DNA from: Azorinus chamasolen
Lineage: Eukaryota; Mollusca; Bivalvia; Cardiida; Solecurtidae
Reading direction: 5' to 3'
DNA length: 64,000 nucleotides
Assembly (NCBI GenBank): GCA_963576725.1
Contig: OY755241.1
Location: forward strand, 54,994,484-55,058,483
A program made the position numbers and the translations under genes. How positions within the stretch are numbered: the stretch's first letter is position 1; each line of letters opens with the position of its first letter. This document shows, piece after piece, positions 52,112-62,494 of the stretch. The notes below the pieces were generated by a model, which had not been told where the DNA came from, did no database searches, and saw only the letters and a program-made list of their open reading frames with translations.

Positions 52112-52672
52112 TTTATCTCTCTTGTGTAGGATGGTTACCGGTATTTCTATAGCTGTTGACAGTTTATCTCTCTTGTGTAGGATGGTTACCGGTATTTCTA
52201 TAGCTGTTGACAGTTTATCTCTCTTGTGTAGGATGGTTACCGGTATTTCTATAGCTGTTGACAGTTTATCTCTCTTGTGTAGGATGGTTACCGGTATTTC
52301 TATAGCTGCTGACATTTTATCTCTCTTGTGTAGGATGGTACCCGGTATTTCTATAGCTGTTGACAGTTTATCTCTCTTGTGTAGGATGGTTACCGGTATT
52401 TCTATAGCTGTTGACAGTTTATCTCTCTTGTGTAGGATGGTTACCGGTATTTCTATAGCTGCTGACATTTTATCTCTCTTGTGTAGGATGGTACCCGGTA
52501 TTTCTATAGCTGTTGACAGTTTATCTCTCTTGTGTAGGATGGTTACCGGTATTTCTATAGCTGCTGACATTTTATCTCTCTTGTGTAGGATGGTACCCGG
52601 TATTTCTATAGCTGTTGACAGTTTATCTCTCTTGTGTAGGATGGTTACCGGTATTTCTATAGCTGTTGACAT
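52112..52672. repeat. 51-bp minisatellite, 11 units, with higher-order pattern
   Basis: The unit is tttatctctcttgtgtagga + tggttaccggtatttctata + gctgttgacag. Variant units (gctgacat ending; gtacccgg) occur as fixed pairs. Frames stay open on both strands only because 51 is divisible by three. Confidence 0.95.
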
Positions 52673-52844
52673 CCAGATCTCCAGATAAAAGGTATAGAAG
52701 TATTTCACCCTTGGATTTTCAAGGTAAAATTGTCCATCATTGGTTAACTGTGGAATCCATTCAGAAAGAAATGATTAAATTTAGAAAACAAATCGTGCAG
52801 ATCTCGAGCCTTCTGATTTGGATCTACCCTGTTGAAGAAATCCA
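52673..52844. other. Unique spacer
   Basis: No repeat or exon recognised. Confidence 0.35.
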
Positions 52845-53055
52845 GTTAACTTGTTTTCCACATAACTACGCCTTTCTATGTCTATGCAAACAGAGCAGAT
52901 CCAGATTAGGGTCTGCTCTGTTTGCTTTTGATATAATATTGATATGACTCCACAAGTGCTACTATGACCAAACATTCATGTGTACATGTTCTATTTTATC
53001 AATTAATCTAATTATTATTCCTGAGGTAATTATTTTTTTTAATGAAAGGGCTAAC
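52845..53055 (+). mobile_element. A2 MITE, shortened hairpin
   Basis: gttaacttgttttccac start, gcaaacagagcagatccagattagggtctgctctgtttgc, ends tgaaagggctaa. Confidence 0.7.
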
Positions 53056-53294
53056 CCTTTCGGCGACAAATTTCTAATTATCGTCTGCAAACCATTTTTG
53101 ATAAATCATTCGGTAAAATAAGGAAATGAGATAAATAAATGCAAATTTCAAAGGAATAAAGCACATATATAGAAATACAGTTTGAGACAAAAAGTGAAGT
53201 CCCTGATCAGACGCTGCCTTGAAAAAGCGGCGTCTGATCTGGGACAGCACTATTTGTCATGGCGCATTTATGCGACATTGGCGGTGATAGGGTT
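53051..53294 (+). mobile_element. D TTAA-type MITE
   Basis: CTAACCCTTTCGGCGAC to TTGGCGGTGATAGGGTT, hairpin around gctgccttgaaaaagcggc. Confidence 0.85.
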
Positions 53295-53428
53295 GTGGTA
53301 TAATTAGTGTATTCCTCTCATCTGGAGTTCTGATGTTAACACTAAAGTCTTTAAGTCTATGACAAGTGGATAACACATCTGTGCACATTTGCTAGAAGTC
53401 TTGATATGGCATCCACACTAGACAGTTA

Positions 53429-53486
53429 CTAGTCTCTCCACTCAAGCTTTGGAAAACCATTCCTCTGAAAGTTCCAGTCCATTTTC
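53429..53486 (-). CDS. Cys/His-rich small protein, terminal exon
   Basis: Acceptor CATTTCTTTTCAG, then KMDWNFQRNGFPKLEWRD and TAG. It accepts one base, fitting the phase-2 donor at 56951. Basic and aromatic, probably the end of the predicted 128-residue protein. The other forward frame also stays open (WTGTFRGMVFQSLSGETSNC), so the frame choice rests on phase. Confidence 0.45.
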
Positions 53487-53861
53487 CTGAAAAGAAATGA
53501 TTTACAGTAAGGCAAAATACATTAAAAACATGTGGTAGTTGTCATAGAAATAAAGGTTCTGTTTGGATTTGAATAAACTCTCGGCGAGTTTTAGCTACAT
53601 ACCTCAAATTCTCCCTGAGTTGTAAATACGCTTATAAAGTATATTCTCTCTGGGTTGTAAATAAGCTTTATACCCCGAGTTACCTCTGAGTTGTAAATAT
53701 GCTTTATACCCCGAGTTATCTCTGAGTTGTAAATAAGTTTTACAGTTTTATATCCAAAGTTCTCACTAGTTATAAATAAGCTTTATATATTTTGTTCTCT
53801 CTGAGTTGTAAATAAGCTTTTATACCTGATGTTATCCATGAGTTGTAAATAAGCTTTACAG

Positions 53862-54285
53862 TCAAACCCCTCTAAACCGAATTCTAGTAGAGAAGAATTA
53901 ATATACAGTCAACCCCCTCTAAACCGGAATTCTAGTAGAGAAGAATTAATATACTTCGAGGCAGGTGACTGCTTAATGCAGGGTGAAAGCCATGCAGAAA
54001 GCTCTCTGAATGACTTTCACCCTGGATTGAGTTGCCGCCTGTCTCCAAGACCGGTATTTGTACTAAATTTAACGTCCGGTTTAGAGGAGTTCTACTGTTC
54101 TTCGAGGCAGGTGACTGCTTAATGCAGGGTGAAAGTCATGCAGAAAGCTCCTTTAGGAGCTTTCTGTATGACTTCCACCCTGCATTAAGCTGCCACCTGT
54201 ATGACTTTCACCCTGGATTAAGCTGCAACCTGTCTCCAAGATCGATATTTATACTAAATTTAACGTCCGGTTTAGAGAAGTTCTA
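53862..54285. mobile_element. Two E MITEs in tandem inside the array
   Basis: Ends cagtcaaacccctctaaaccg / cggtttagaggagttctactg. The first has a duplicated left end, the second a perfect hairpin with apex ctcctttaggag followed by a duplicated right arm. Confidence 0.75.
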
Positions 54286-54697
54286 AGTTCTCCCTGAGTT
54301 GTAAATAAGCTTTATACCTTATGTTCTCTCTGAGTTGTAAATAGGCTTTATATCCCAAGTTCTCCCTGAGTTGTAAATAAGATTTATACATTTAGTTCTG
54401 AGTTGTAAGTTAGCTTTATGTATTATGTTCTCACTGAGTTGAAAATAAGGTTTAAGCACCAAGTTCTCTCTGGGTTGTAAATAAGTTTTACAGTTTTATA
54501 TCCCAAGTTCTTGCTAATTGTAAATAAGCTTTATACATTTTGTTCTCTCTGAGTTGTAAATAAGCTTTATATCATAGGTTTTCCCTGAGTTGTAAATAAG
54601 CTTTATACCACATGTTCTCCATGAGTTGTAAATAAGCTTTATACCCCAAGTTCTCCCTGAGTTGTAAATAAGCTTTATACCCCTGTTCTCTGCGTTG

Positions 54698-55005
54698 TGG
54701 TGTGCGGTGGTCTAGTGGTAACGCGCTTGACTATTAATCCGGAGGTCCGGGGTTCATATCCCGTTCCCTCCCAGAAATTACAGGGACGCTTTTCAGTGTC
54801 TCCTACCCGCACCTCCTCTCCACCCAGGGGTTAAAATGGGTACCTGTGAGGGTCACTAGCCGGTACCGCGGCTGCATGATTGTGCCATATGTTAGTAGTG
54901 CTCAATAGTGTAGGTGGATGACTCAATGACCAGGGGAGTAAATGTTAAATCGGCTGAGCGGTCCTTCGGACAGAAAGTAGACTATAACTAGTTACTTGTT
55001 TTACT
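54698..55005 (+). mobile_element. tRNA-derived SINE
   Basis: Begins with a tRNA-like head: box A ggtggtctagtggtaacg, box B ggttcatatcc at 54751. A body without tRNA features follows (cagggacgcttttcagtgtc, ggtcactagccggtacc, aatcggctgagcggtccttc). RNA polymerase III would transcribe it. It splits one unit of the minisatellite. No clear target duplication seen. Confidence 0.85.
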
Positions 55006-55283
55006 TTTAAATAAGTTTTATACCAAAAGTTCTCCCTGTGTTGTAAATAAGGTTTGTACCTTATGTTCTGCCTGAGTCGTAATAAGCTTTATACCTCAAG
55101 TTCTCCCTGAGTTGTAAATAAGCTCTCGGAGTTGTAAAAAACTTTATACCTGATCTTCACTCTGGATTGTAATTGAACTTTATACCTCAAGTTCTCCTTG
55201 AATTGTAAATAAGCTTATATACCTTATGATCTCGGTGAGTTTTGACTAAATCTGAGATGATTCTCACTGAAATATCAGTAAGC

Positions 55284-55533
55284 TTAACCCTTCGCTTGCT
55301 ATTCACGTCAATATACCTACCTGTAAATAGTGAAGACCCAGATGAGACAGCTCCTGCAGGAGCTGTCTCATCAGGGTCTACACTATTTACAAGTTGATTG
55401 TGCAACCAGTGCAATCCACAGCAGTGATTGCACAGCGAAATACTTGTACACAGTGAAGATATATTTAATTATACAACAGGGCATGGGTAAAGAAGGAGAA
55501 ATGTATTTTAAAATTCAGCAAGCGAAGGGTTAA
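55284..55533 (+). mobile_element. F TTAA-type MITE, intact
   Basis: TTAACCCTTCGCTTGC to GCAAGCGAAGGGTTAA, perfect hairpin with apex ctcctgcaggag. Confidence 0.9.
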
Positions 55534-55613
55534 TAGCACGTTTTCTCTGAGTAGTTAATAACCATTATATAAACATTATATTTAAGGTTCTCAGGGTGTT
55601 CTGATTATGCTTA

Positions 55614-55820
55614 TTAACCCATTACCTCATAGGCTATTTTTTTTAGATACAACCGCTTTGAATAAATCAACCGAAAGGGAGCATTAACTAGAGAAAAGGA
55701 AAATGTTAGAATTGTTTAGTTTGAAACCATTTAGGAGCAAATGCTCTATTTATCACAATGGTTTCACAAAGTGACTTTTACAGAGTCGTCAAAAGTCGTC
55801 AATATGAGGGAATGGGTTAA
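55614..55820 (-). mobile_element. B MITE with left arm deletion
   Basis: TTAACCCATTACCTC to GAGGGAATGGGTTAA; ccatttaggagcaaatgc shows the deletion. Confidence 0.85.
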
Positions 55821-56950
55821 CCGTAATTCTCTCTGACGTGTGGCTACCCTCTATACCTGAGGGGTTTCTCTGTAAGAAATGACTAAGCTTTATACCTAAA
55901 TTGCTCGAGAAGTTTTGACTAAGCTTTACTATACACTTTGGATTTGACAAAATTTAACAAGTTAACATTATTCTCTCTGTGAATTATGAATAACCATGTC
56001 TACTTGAGGCTCTCTGTAAGTTTTGACTGAGTCTAAATGCCTTAGATGATTCTTTTCTCTGGTTCTTGAGGTTCTCAGAGATTTCTGATCATGCTTATTA
56101 ACGGAGGTCTCTCTGAGTTAGTTTAAACATATTTTATTTGAAAAAGTATACATTAATCATGATATCCACAGAGTATCACTATAGGATTAGAACGAAAGCT
56201 AAAAGCTTATTGAGTTCTTCTCCTCTCTGAGTTGTGGCTGCCACCTGTACCTGAGGGCCGTCTCTGTAAGAATAATTGGCAATTCTTTATACCTAGATTG
56301 CTCAAGAAGTTTAAACTAAGCTGTACTATACACTTTGGATTTGACAAAACTTAATAAGTTAACATCATTTTCTCTGTGGATTGTAAATAATCATGTAAGT
56401 TTTGAATGAGTATTAAGCTCTCTGTAAGTTTTGACTGAGTCTCAGGTTCTCTTTTAGTCTTGACTGAGCTTATCGCAATACCACCTCAGTATTTCTGTTA
56501 GTTTTGATTAATCTTAACACCTGGTGTTCTCTGTTGGGTTTGACTCAAGCTTAATACCTTGGATTCTCTGTCAGTTTTGACTAAGCTTAATGTCTGGGGT
56601 TCCTTGTTAATTTTGACAAAGCTTTATACCTATATTATACCTTAAGCTCTCTGTGCGTTTGGACTATATTATGCATACTTAAGCTTTATATACCTGAGGT
56701 TCTGTGTGAGAATTATTAAAGTTTTATATCTGAGGTTCTTTGAAGATTTATTTAAGCTTTATACCTGAGGTTCTCTTGAGGATTTATTTTAGCTTTATAC
56801 CCGAGATTCTCTTGAGGATTTATTTTAGCTTTATACCTGAGATTCCTTGTGTGATTTGACTTACATGTAGGTTAATACTTTAGGTTCTGTGTGAAATTTG
56901 ACTAAGGTTAATACCTTACGTTCTCTGTGAAATTTGACTTAGGTTAATAC

Positions 56951-57040
56951 CTTAGGTTCTCTGTGATTCTGATTTGCTTGTCCATCATCTCTCTGTCATG
57001 TTGTCTCTGTAACTCTTTATCTTTGAAGCATTCCTCTTCT
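56951..57040 (-). CDS. Cys/His-rich small protein, middle exon
   Basis: Acceptor TTTTGTGTTTCAG, donor AG|GTATTAAC. 29 whole codons: EEECFKDKELQRQHDREMMD, then KQIRITENL. Strongly helical and charged, likely coiled coil. Takes one base from the exon at 62495 and leaves two, so all three exons stay in frame. The donor region is the apparent seed of the adjacent minisatellite. Confidence 0.6.
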
Positions 57041-57204
57041 CTGAAACACAAAATGTCATTGATACAAGCGTTGATAGAAAAAGATCTTGTTTCATTTCAC
57101 ATGCACTTATTTTTAGGCATAAATTATAAAAATTCTCTATTTGAAGCAACCATCTTGTAGTGTATGCTTAAGTAGAACACTACACACCTGAAAGAGAATT
57201 TGTC

Positions 57205-57360
57205 TTAATGTCATGTTCTAGCTTAATGCAAGAAACACATTATGCAGAAAGCTCCTATAGGAGCTTTCTGCATAACGTCCGTCCTGCATTAAGCTACCAC
57301 CTGCCTTTGCCATTGTGAATTGTGCCCATTTTTGGTGGTCGCATTAAAGGGGTTTTACTG
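57205..57360. mobile_element. E MITE, left end lost
   Basis: Core agcttaatgcaagaaac...ctcctataggag...ctgcattaagctaccacctgc, then ggtcgcattaaaggggttttactg. Confidence 0.75.
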
Positions 57361-58137
57361 AAGATTTTATTCAACAGTTTCTGCCAAAGCCAAACATATA
57401 GGCCTACACTAGTATAAATATCCACGCTCTCAGTATTTCTTTCAGGAATATCCAGGAGGTAAACTTTTAAACAAACCATTAAACGACAGCAAAACGAAAT
57501 TTGCAAAGTTCCCTTAAGCCAGGCTAATAAAACTATTTGCGTGACTCTGAGATCATTCTGAAGTATCTTATTGGTCAGATTCTAAGCTTGCTCAGAATCT
57601 GACCAATCAGATACTTCAGAATGATCTCAGACTCGGAAATTTTATAACCTCGGGCCCTGGTCAGCAGAATATTTGATCTACACCGACCGTAGCTGGACAC
57701 AAACTGTTTGCAACTTTAACTTGTTTCCTAACATCATAGCAAATGTAGGTGATTGTGTGTTGTTGCCATAGCAACAAAATCCAATATTACACGCTATTAG
57801 AAGTGCTATTTGAAGCTAAAAGTGATGTTATGTGTGGTGATTCGTTTTACGTTTTGCCTGCCGTGCCTCGTGATTGGAGCGTGTAACACTGCGCGTGAAG
57901 TAACTGTCGTCTGCATGTATCGTCGTCGTACAATTCCAAAAGTTAACTTGACTTTCATTTTTCCTCAAAATTAAAATAAAACAGTGATAAGATTCCTAGT
58001 CACGTGACATTTCCATCATGATCCAAACTGCTTGAAAGGTAACCACAAAATGGCCGCCGTCGTGTAAACAGGTAACGAGTCCTTTCAGCGTTCTCGTACA
58101 TGTACATAGTCATATTTGCGATAGCGAATGAGAGCAG
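57361..58137. other. Unique sequence with one I-like foldback
   Basis: 57540-57660 is a foldback of ctgagatcattctgaagtat / atacttcagaatgatctcag with ttggtcagattct. The rest is unique; no exon supported. Confidence 0.5.
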
Positions 58138-58387
58138 TTAACCATTTCCCTCATATAAACGTGTTTTCACGCATTTGCAAACAGAGTAGACCCAGATCAG
58201 ACGGCTCCTAGAGGAGCCGTCTGATCAGGGTCTGCTCTGTTTGCTAAAAGAATTTGATAGATCTATTTCTTTGCTTTGTAAAATGTCTAAAATGTTCCAC
58301 CTTCCATATTTCATAATAACTATTTTGCTAATGAATATTCAGTAGGTATTGAATTTTTGCCAATATACAGAACAGGGAAAGGGTTAA
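58138..58387 (+). mobile_element. A1 TTAA-type MITE, intact
   Basis: TTAACCATTTCCCTC to CAGGGAAAGGGTTAA, very close to the copy at 41266. Confidence 0.9.
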
Positions 58388-58468
58388 GATTTAAATATGA
58401 CACTGAGTGACACGTGATCTTATCAGTATCCAAACTGCGTCATCATCACTCTTGTAATTTTTAATGGA

Positions 58469-58965
58469 TAGAAGTTGAACTTCGATACCTCGAACTCCAA
58501 GGGACTATACAGATTAGTTCGAAATAACCAAAGTTCGAATTATCCTATTTCTAATCTGGATAATATCTCGAGTTCACAGTTTAACCCTTTCGGTGCCAGC
58601 ATTGTCGTCTGCTGGACATAGTTCCGTTTATTTTTAGTGTAAGTGTGTGCACTTCTTCCATTTTCTTTATAGAAAAGTAAACAAAGTGTCAAACAGTTTG
58701 GATCCCGATGAGACGCCGAGTTACTCTGGATCCAAACGGTTTGCATGTGATATCAGAAACCCGTCATTGTGGCACGGAAGGGGTTAATGCAGGTCTAATG
58801 TAATGCTTTCAGCACTACTTTCAACCTGCATTACTTAAGCTGTCACATGTGTTTCTAGACATTTAAGAGCAATTCTGGTTGTAAGTTTTGGAAGGACCGA
58901 ACTTTAAGTCCGTGTTATCTCCAAGTTTGAGTTATCCAAGTTCGTAATATCGAAGTTCAACTGTA
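58469..58965. mobile_element. J MITE interrupted by a C element
   Basis: Left end gttgaacttcgatacctcgaac, right end cgtaatatcgaagttcaactgta. The core is broken at cacagtTTAA and resumes TTAAtgcaggtctaatg. Confidence 0.8.
58581..58787 (+). mobile_element. C TTAA-type MITE nested in J
   Basis: TTAACCCTTTCGGTGCC to GGCACGGAAGGGGTTAA. The right hairpin arm is shortened (gttactctggatcc). Confidence 0.85.
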
Positions 58966-59040
58966 CATTTGTATTGGATCTGGCGACGATCTTCTCAGAC
59001 GAAATCCACCTGGAGCCTATTTGACTGTAGATCGTACAAC

Positions 59041-59205
59041 TTAACTCTTTCGCTGTCGAATTTTGTCGTCTGCAAACTTAATCGTCTGCTACCCATGTTT
59101 TGTTTAAAAAAATATCACACTAACAAACAGTTTGGACCCTGATGAGACGCCGGGTTACTCGTCGTCTCATCTGGGTCCAAACTGTTTGCATAGGTAATTA
59201 TAGAT
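59041..59205 (+). mobile_element. C MITE, right end lost
   Basis: TTAACTCTTTCGCTGTC start, hairpin tggaccctgatgagacgccg / cgtctcatctgggtcc. Joined to a reverse A2 (59206-59398) whose left end is also missing. Confidence 0.75.
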
Positions 59206-59398
59206 GTGTATAGATGACACCATGAATATTAATTGAATAATTTTGTATAATGGCATATGAACATACATGTAATTTGTTTTTGTCCATGACAAAAATGGTA
59301 GAATTGGGTCTGTATCATTAACTTAAGCAAACAGCTGGTTCTGATCTGATCTGGATCTACTATGTTTATAAAGACACACTTTCGGAGTAAAGGGTTAA
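59206..59398 (-). mobile_element. A2 MITE, left end lost
   Basis: A2 flank gacaccatgaatattaattg, damaged hairpin, ends GGAGTAAAGGGTTAA. An E scrap follows to about 59480. Confidence 0.65.
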
Positions 59399-59616
59399 GC
59401 TACAATCAATTGGGGGAAATGTGAGACTAAAAAGCTGCTGAATGCAGGAAAAAGGTGATGTAGAAAGTCCCTCTGTAGAAAAAAAAGTGTGTGCTGTTCT
59501 GCCAAAGAATGCACACAATTCCATCGCAGGTGTTCAACTTTTACAAGAATACAACAATCCCCGTCCTAATCTGCACACAAATGCTCACAATCCCGCTGAA
59601 ACCGAACACATATACC

Positions 59617-60297
59617 TTAACCCATTACCTCATAGACTATTTTTAGCTCCACTTTTTCAAAAAGTGGAGCTATTGTCATGACCCTCTCGTCGGCGTCGGC
59701 GTCGGCGTTGGTTAACCTTTTCGTTAAGGTCCATTTCTCAGAAACCATCAAAAATATTTGGTTCATATTTGGTATGTATGTTTACTATCACAAGGGCAAC
59801 CCATTTCACAAGGGTAGGTAACCCTAAAATTAATTTTGCTATAATTATGCCCCTTTTCGACTTAGACCTTTCATTGTTGGTTAAGTTTTATGTTAAGGTC
59901 CATGTCTCAGAAACTGTCCAAGATATTTGGTTCAAATTTGGTATGCATGTTAACTATTACAAGGGGGACCCATTCCACAAGTGCAGGTAACCCTAAAATT
60001 AATTTTGCTATAGTTATCTGCCCTTTCTGACTTAGACTTTCACTACACTATCCATCACTAAAGAAAGTCGAGCGCGCTGTCTGCTGACAGCTCTTGTTAG
60101 ATACAGCCTCTTTGAATGAATCTGCCCAAAAGGAGCATTTACTAGAGAAAATTAAATTTTAGAATTTTGTAGTTTGAACCATTGTGATAAATAGAGCATT
60201 TGCTCCTAAAGGAGCAAATACTCTATTTATTACAATGGTTTCACGAAGTGACTTTTACAAAGTCGTCAAAATTCGCCAATATGAGGAAATGGGTTAA
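59617..60297 (-). mobile_element. B MITE split by a larger repeat
   Basis: TTAACCCATTACCTC start, flank broken at ctattttt, resumes agatacagcctctttgaat, hairpin at 60178-60241, ends GAGGAAATGGGTTAA. Confidence 0.85.
59645..60098. mobile_element. agctccactttttc repeat nested in B
   Basis: Starts with the hairpin agctccactttttcaaaaagtggagct, then gtcggcgtcggcgtcggcgt, two diverged core units (ggtccatttctcagaaac, tttggtatgtatgtt) and ends cgcgctgtctgctgacagctcttgtt. I recognise this repeat as common in bivalves. No target duplication is visible. Confidence 0.75.
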
Positions 60298-60540
60298 TCT
60301 CTGCCTCAAACTGCACACACATGCTTTTAATCCCGCCCTATACTTTAATCCCTGTCACAAATTCCACACCCATACTTCAATCCCTGCTCTAAACTGTACA
60401 AAAATACTTCAATCCCTGCCACAATCCACACGTATAATTAGTCCCTGTCACAAACTGCACAAACATAATTTAATCCCTGTCACAAACTGCACACAAATGC
60501 TGTAATCACTGTCAAAACTGCACACACATACATGTCCTGT

Positions 60541-60969
60541 AATATCTGCACACACTTTTACAAAACAGACCCATTAGAACGAAAGGGTATATTTTGCCAA
60601 AGAAGTTTGAAAACAAAAAGTGTAGACTATGATTAAATGGTTGTTAAACTAGCTTTCTGTTCTGGATCTGCACTGTTTGCAAATTTCAGTACACTCGTTT
60701 CATAGGGGATGAATTGTAACACAACACAGCAAAGTGGCAAAGCAACACACGGAGTTACTTACATAGGATTTGTCCTTAGATCATTTTACTCTGTATGAAA
60801 GTTAAACACATAATTAAAGTAATTAGCGTGGACAAATGAGAATGCAGAAGTGAACAACAAATTGAAAAATTATCTGCCAGCTAAAACCATGCCATCTAAA
60901 ACCAGTTTGGAATCAGATCTGGTTTATAATTCAGAGCTTCATATAAAGGTGCGTGCCCCAAATACTAAA
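60541..60969. other. Unique sequence with a G-like scrap
   Basis: At 60612-60700: aaacaaaaagtgtagactatg...ctggatctgcactgtttgc, a decayed G hairpin. No gene supported. Confidence 0.4.
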
Positions 60970-61075
60970 ATATTCATTTTTCAACCAAACCCTATATCTT
61001 TAGATTCTAAAGAGTGGTCACACTATAGGGTTTGGTGGAGAAATAAAGGAGTTATGCTTGAAAATGTTTAAATGT
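60970..61075. repeat. H foldback
   Basis: caaccaaaccctatatc / gattctaaagagtggtcacactatagggtttggtgg; the left arm is shortened. Confidence 0.75.
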
Positions 61076-61104
61076 ATGCATCCTATCTGGACCTCTGGAT
61101 TTAT

Positions 61105-61232
61105 TGGATTTATTTGAGTTCTCAAGCTTTTGATTGGTCAGATTTGAGCCAGAGGCTCAAATCTGACCAATCAAAAACTTGAGAACGAACTCAGACTCAA
61201 CTAAAAGTTTTATAAGCATGGATACAGGATCA
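61105..61232. repeat. I foldback
   Basis: gttctcaagcttttgattggtcagatttgagcc and its complement around agagg, then gaactcagactcaactaaaagttttataagcatgg. Confidence 0.8.
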
Positions 61233-61427
61233 AAGCATTTAATCATCTCTTCCATTTCTTATTGAAAACTGTATCAAAATCAAAGTATTCAGAGTCTGTT
61301 TTGCTGATCAAAGTCAATCATGGTAAAATTAAAACAGTCAAAATAGTATTTTACCACAAACTGGTCAAATGGCTTTACATGTTTGGGGGCAAAGGTCATT
61401 TTGATCTGCAAACACTGTCGTCTCATT

Positions 61428-61628
61428 TTACCCATTTGTGCCAACGATCCCATATATGGGACATAGGCAAACAGTGTAGACTCTGATCAGAGTCTACACT
61501 GTTTGCTGATAGGGATTTCAATATAAAACAAAACGAGATTGAAAATTTAGGCCAAGTATCCCTTAGATCCAAATTGGACTAATCCAATATATAATCATGG
61601 AAGAATCCACTGGGCACAATTGGGTTAA
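61428..61628 (+). mobile_element. K TTAA-type MITE
   Basis: TTTACCCATTTGTGCC to GGCACAATTGGGTTAA. Short perfect hairpin gcaaacagtgtagactctgatcagagtctacactgtttgc at 61468-61507. The only copy in the window. Confidence 0.7.
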
Positions 61629-61649
61629 GATTCAGAGTGGATTAAAAAC

Positions 61650-62030
61650 AAAAAATGACAAACAGTTTGTATCCTGATGAGATGCCGACTTACTCGGTGT
61701 ATCATACGGATGCAAATGCGTGAACAGTTGAACTTCGATATATCGAACTCGGATAACTCGAACTTAAAACATAACTCGAAATAAAAGTTCGGTCCTCCAA
61801 TATTTACAATACAGAATTGTTTTAAATTGTTTCACTGCGCACATCTAACACACATGTGACAGCTTAATGTAGGCCGATAGTAATGATGAAAGCTCCTACA
61901 TGAGGTTTCAGCATTACTTTAGACCTGCATAAAGTTAAATTGGCGTCTCATCAGGATCCAAACTGTTTGACACTCTGTGTATAGTTTCTCAAAAGCTTGA
62001 TCGAATCGGAAATAGTCAAAATTGCACTGG
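61650..62030. mobile_element. C-variant hairpin interrupted by a J element
   Basis: caaacagtttgtatcctgatgagatgcc...ggtgtatcatacgg, then J left end at 61730 (cagttgaacttcgatatatcg) to about 61938, then the second C arm ggcgtctcatcaggatccaaactgtttgacac. Confidence 0.6.
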
Positions 62031-62103
62031 ATATAATGTTGAGCCGATACTGTATTCACAACAGGGTAAAGGTCACTCGGAACTGTTAATAGATTTACAC
62101 AAA

Positions 62104-62465
62104 GGTGTCCGACACATGCTGGGACTCACCCACGCCCCTCACCCCACCCCACCCCAAACACACACCCCAATTTATGATCGAAGTATGCAAAACTAACCTA
62201 AAACTATCTATTTATATCCCAAACCACTCCGAAAAACAAGAAAAACACGACCCAGAAAAAAATTCCTATCGGGTCTATATATCAATACATAGTATAGACC
62301 CGATAGGATTTTTTCTGGGTCGTGTTTTTCTTGTTTTTCGGAGTGGTTTAGGATACAAATAAATAAGTTTAGGTTAGTTTTGCATACTTCGATCATAAAA
62401 TTGGGATGTGTGTGTTGGGGGGGGGGGGGGGTCCCGTGGGCGAGTCCCAGCATGCGTCGGGCACC
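62104..62465. repeat. Large foldback with arms of about 170 bp
   Basis: From ggtgtccgacacatgctgggactc to gagtcccagcatgcgtcgggcacc, centred near 62284 (tatatatcaatacatag). The right arm includes a run of about 16 G at 62417-62433; the left arm has caccccaccccaccccaaac opposite. It begins 30 bp inside the intron after the exon at 62495. Confidence 0.9.
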
Positions 62466-62494
62466 TTTGCATTTACATTATATAGCATTTATAC

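Larger units (their letters stand above)
53570..56950. repeat. Minisatellite array of about 33-bp units filling an intron
   Basis: The plus-strand unit is close to gttctctctgagttgtaaat + aagctttatacc. It is regular at 53600-55230 and increasingly diverged to 56950, where it merges into the splice donor. It is interrupted by two E elements (53862-54285), a SINE (54698-55005), F (55284) and B (55614). Confidence 0.9.
59500..60540. repeat. Loose tandem repeat with ctgcacacaaatgc, split by a B element
   Basis: Units of about 33 bp (aatccctgtcacaaactgcacacaaatgc) flank the B element on both sides: about 59500-59610 and 60297-60540. Confidence 0.75.

Noticed and set aside
52041..52708. Open frames of about 210 residues on both strands over the 51-bp repeat
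   Set aside because: Same cause; both strands are open at once and the peptide is a pure 17-residue repeat.
58027..58080. Plus-strand atggccgccgtcgtg start
   Set aside because: Stops after five codons.
62105..62453. Opposed similar frames at 62.1-62.4 kb
   Set aside because: They arise because the region is a large foldback.
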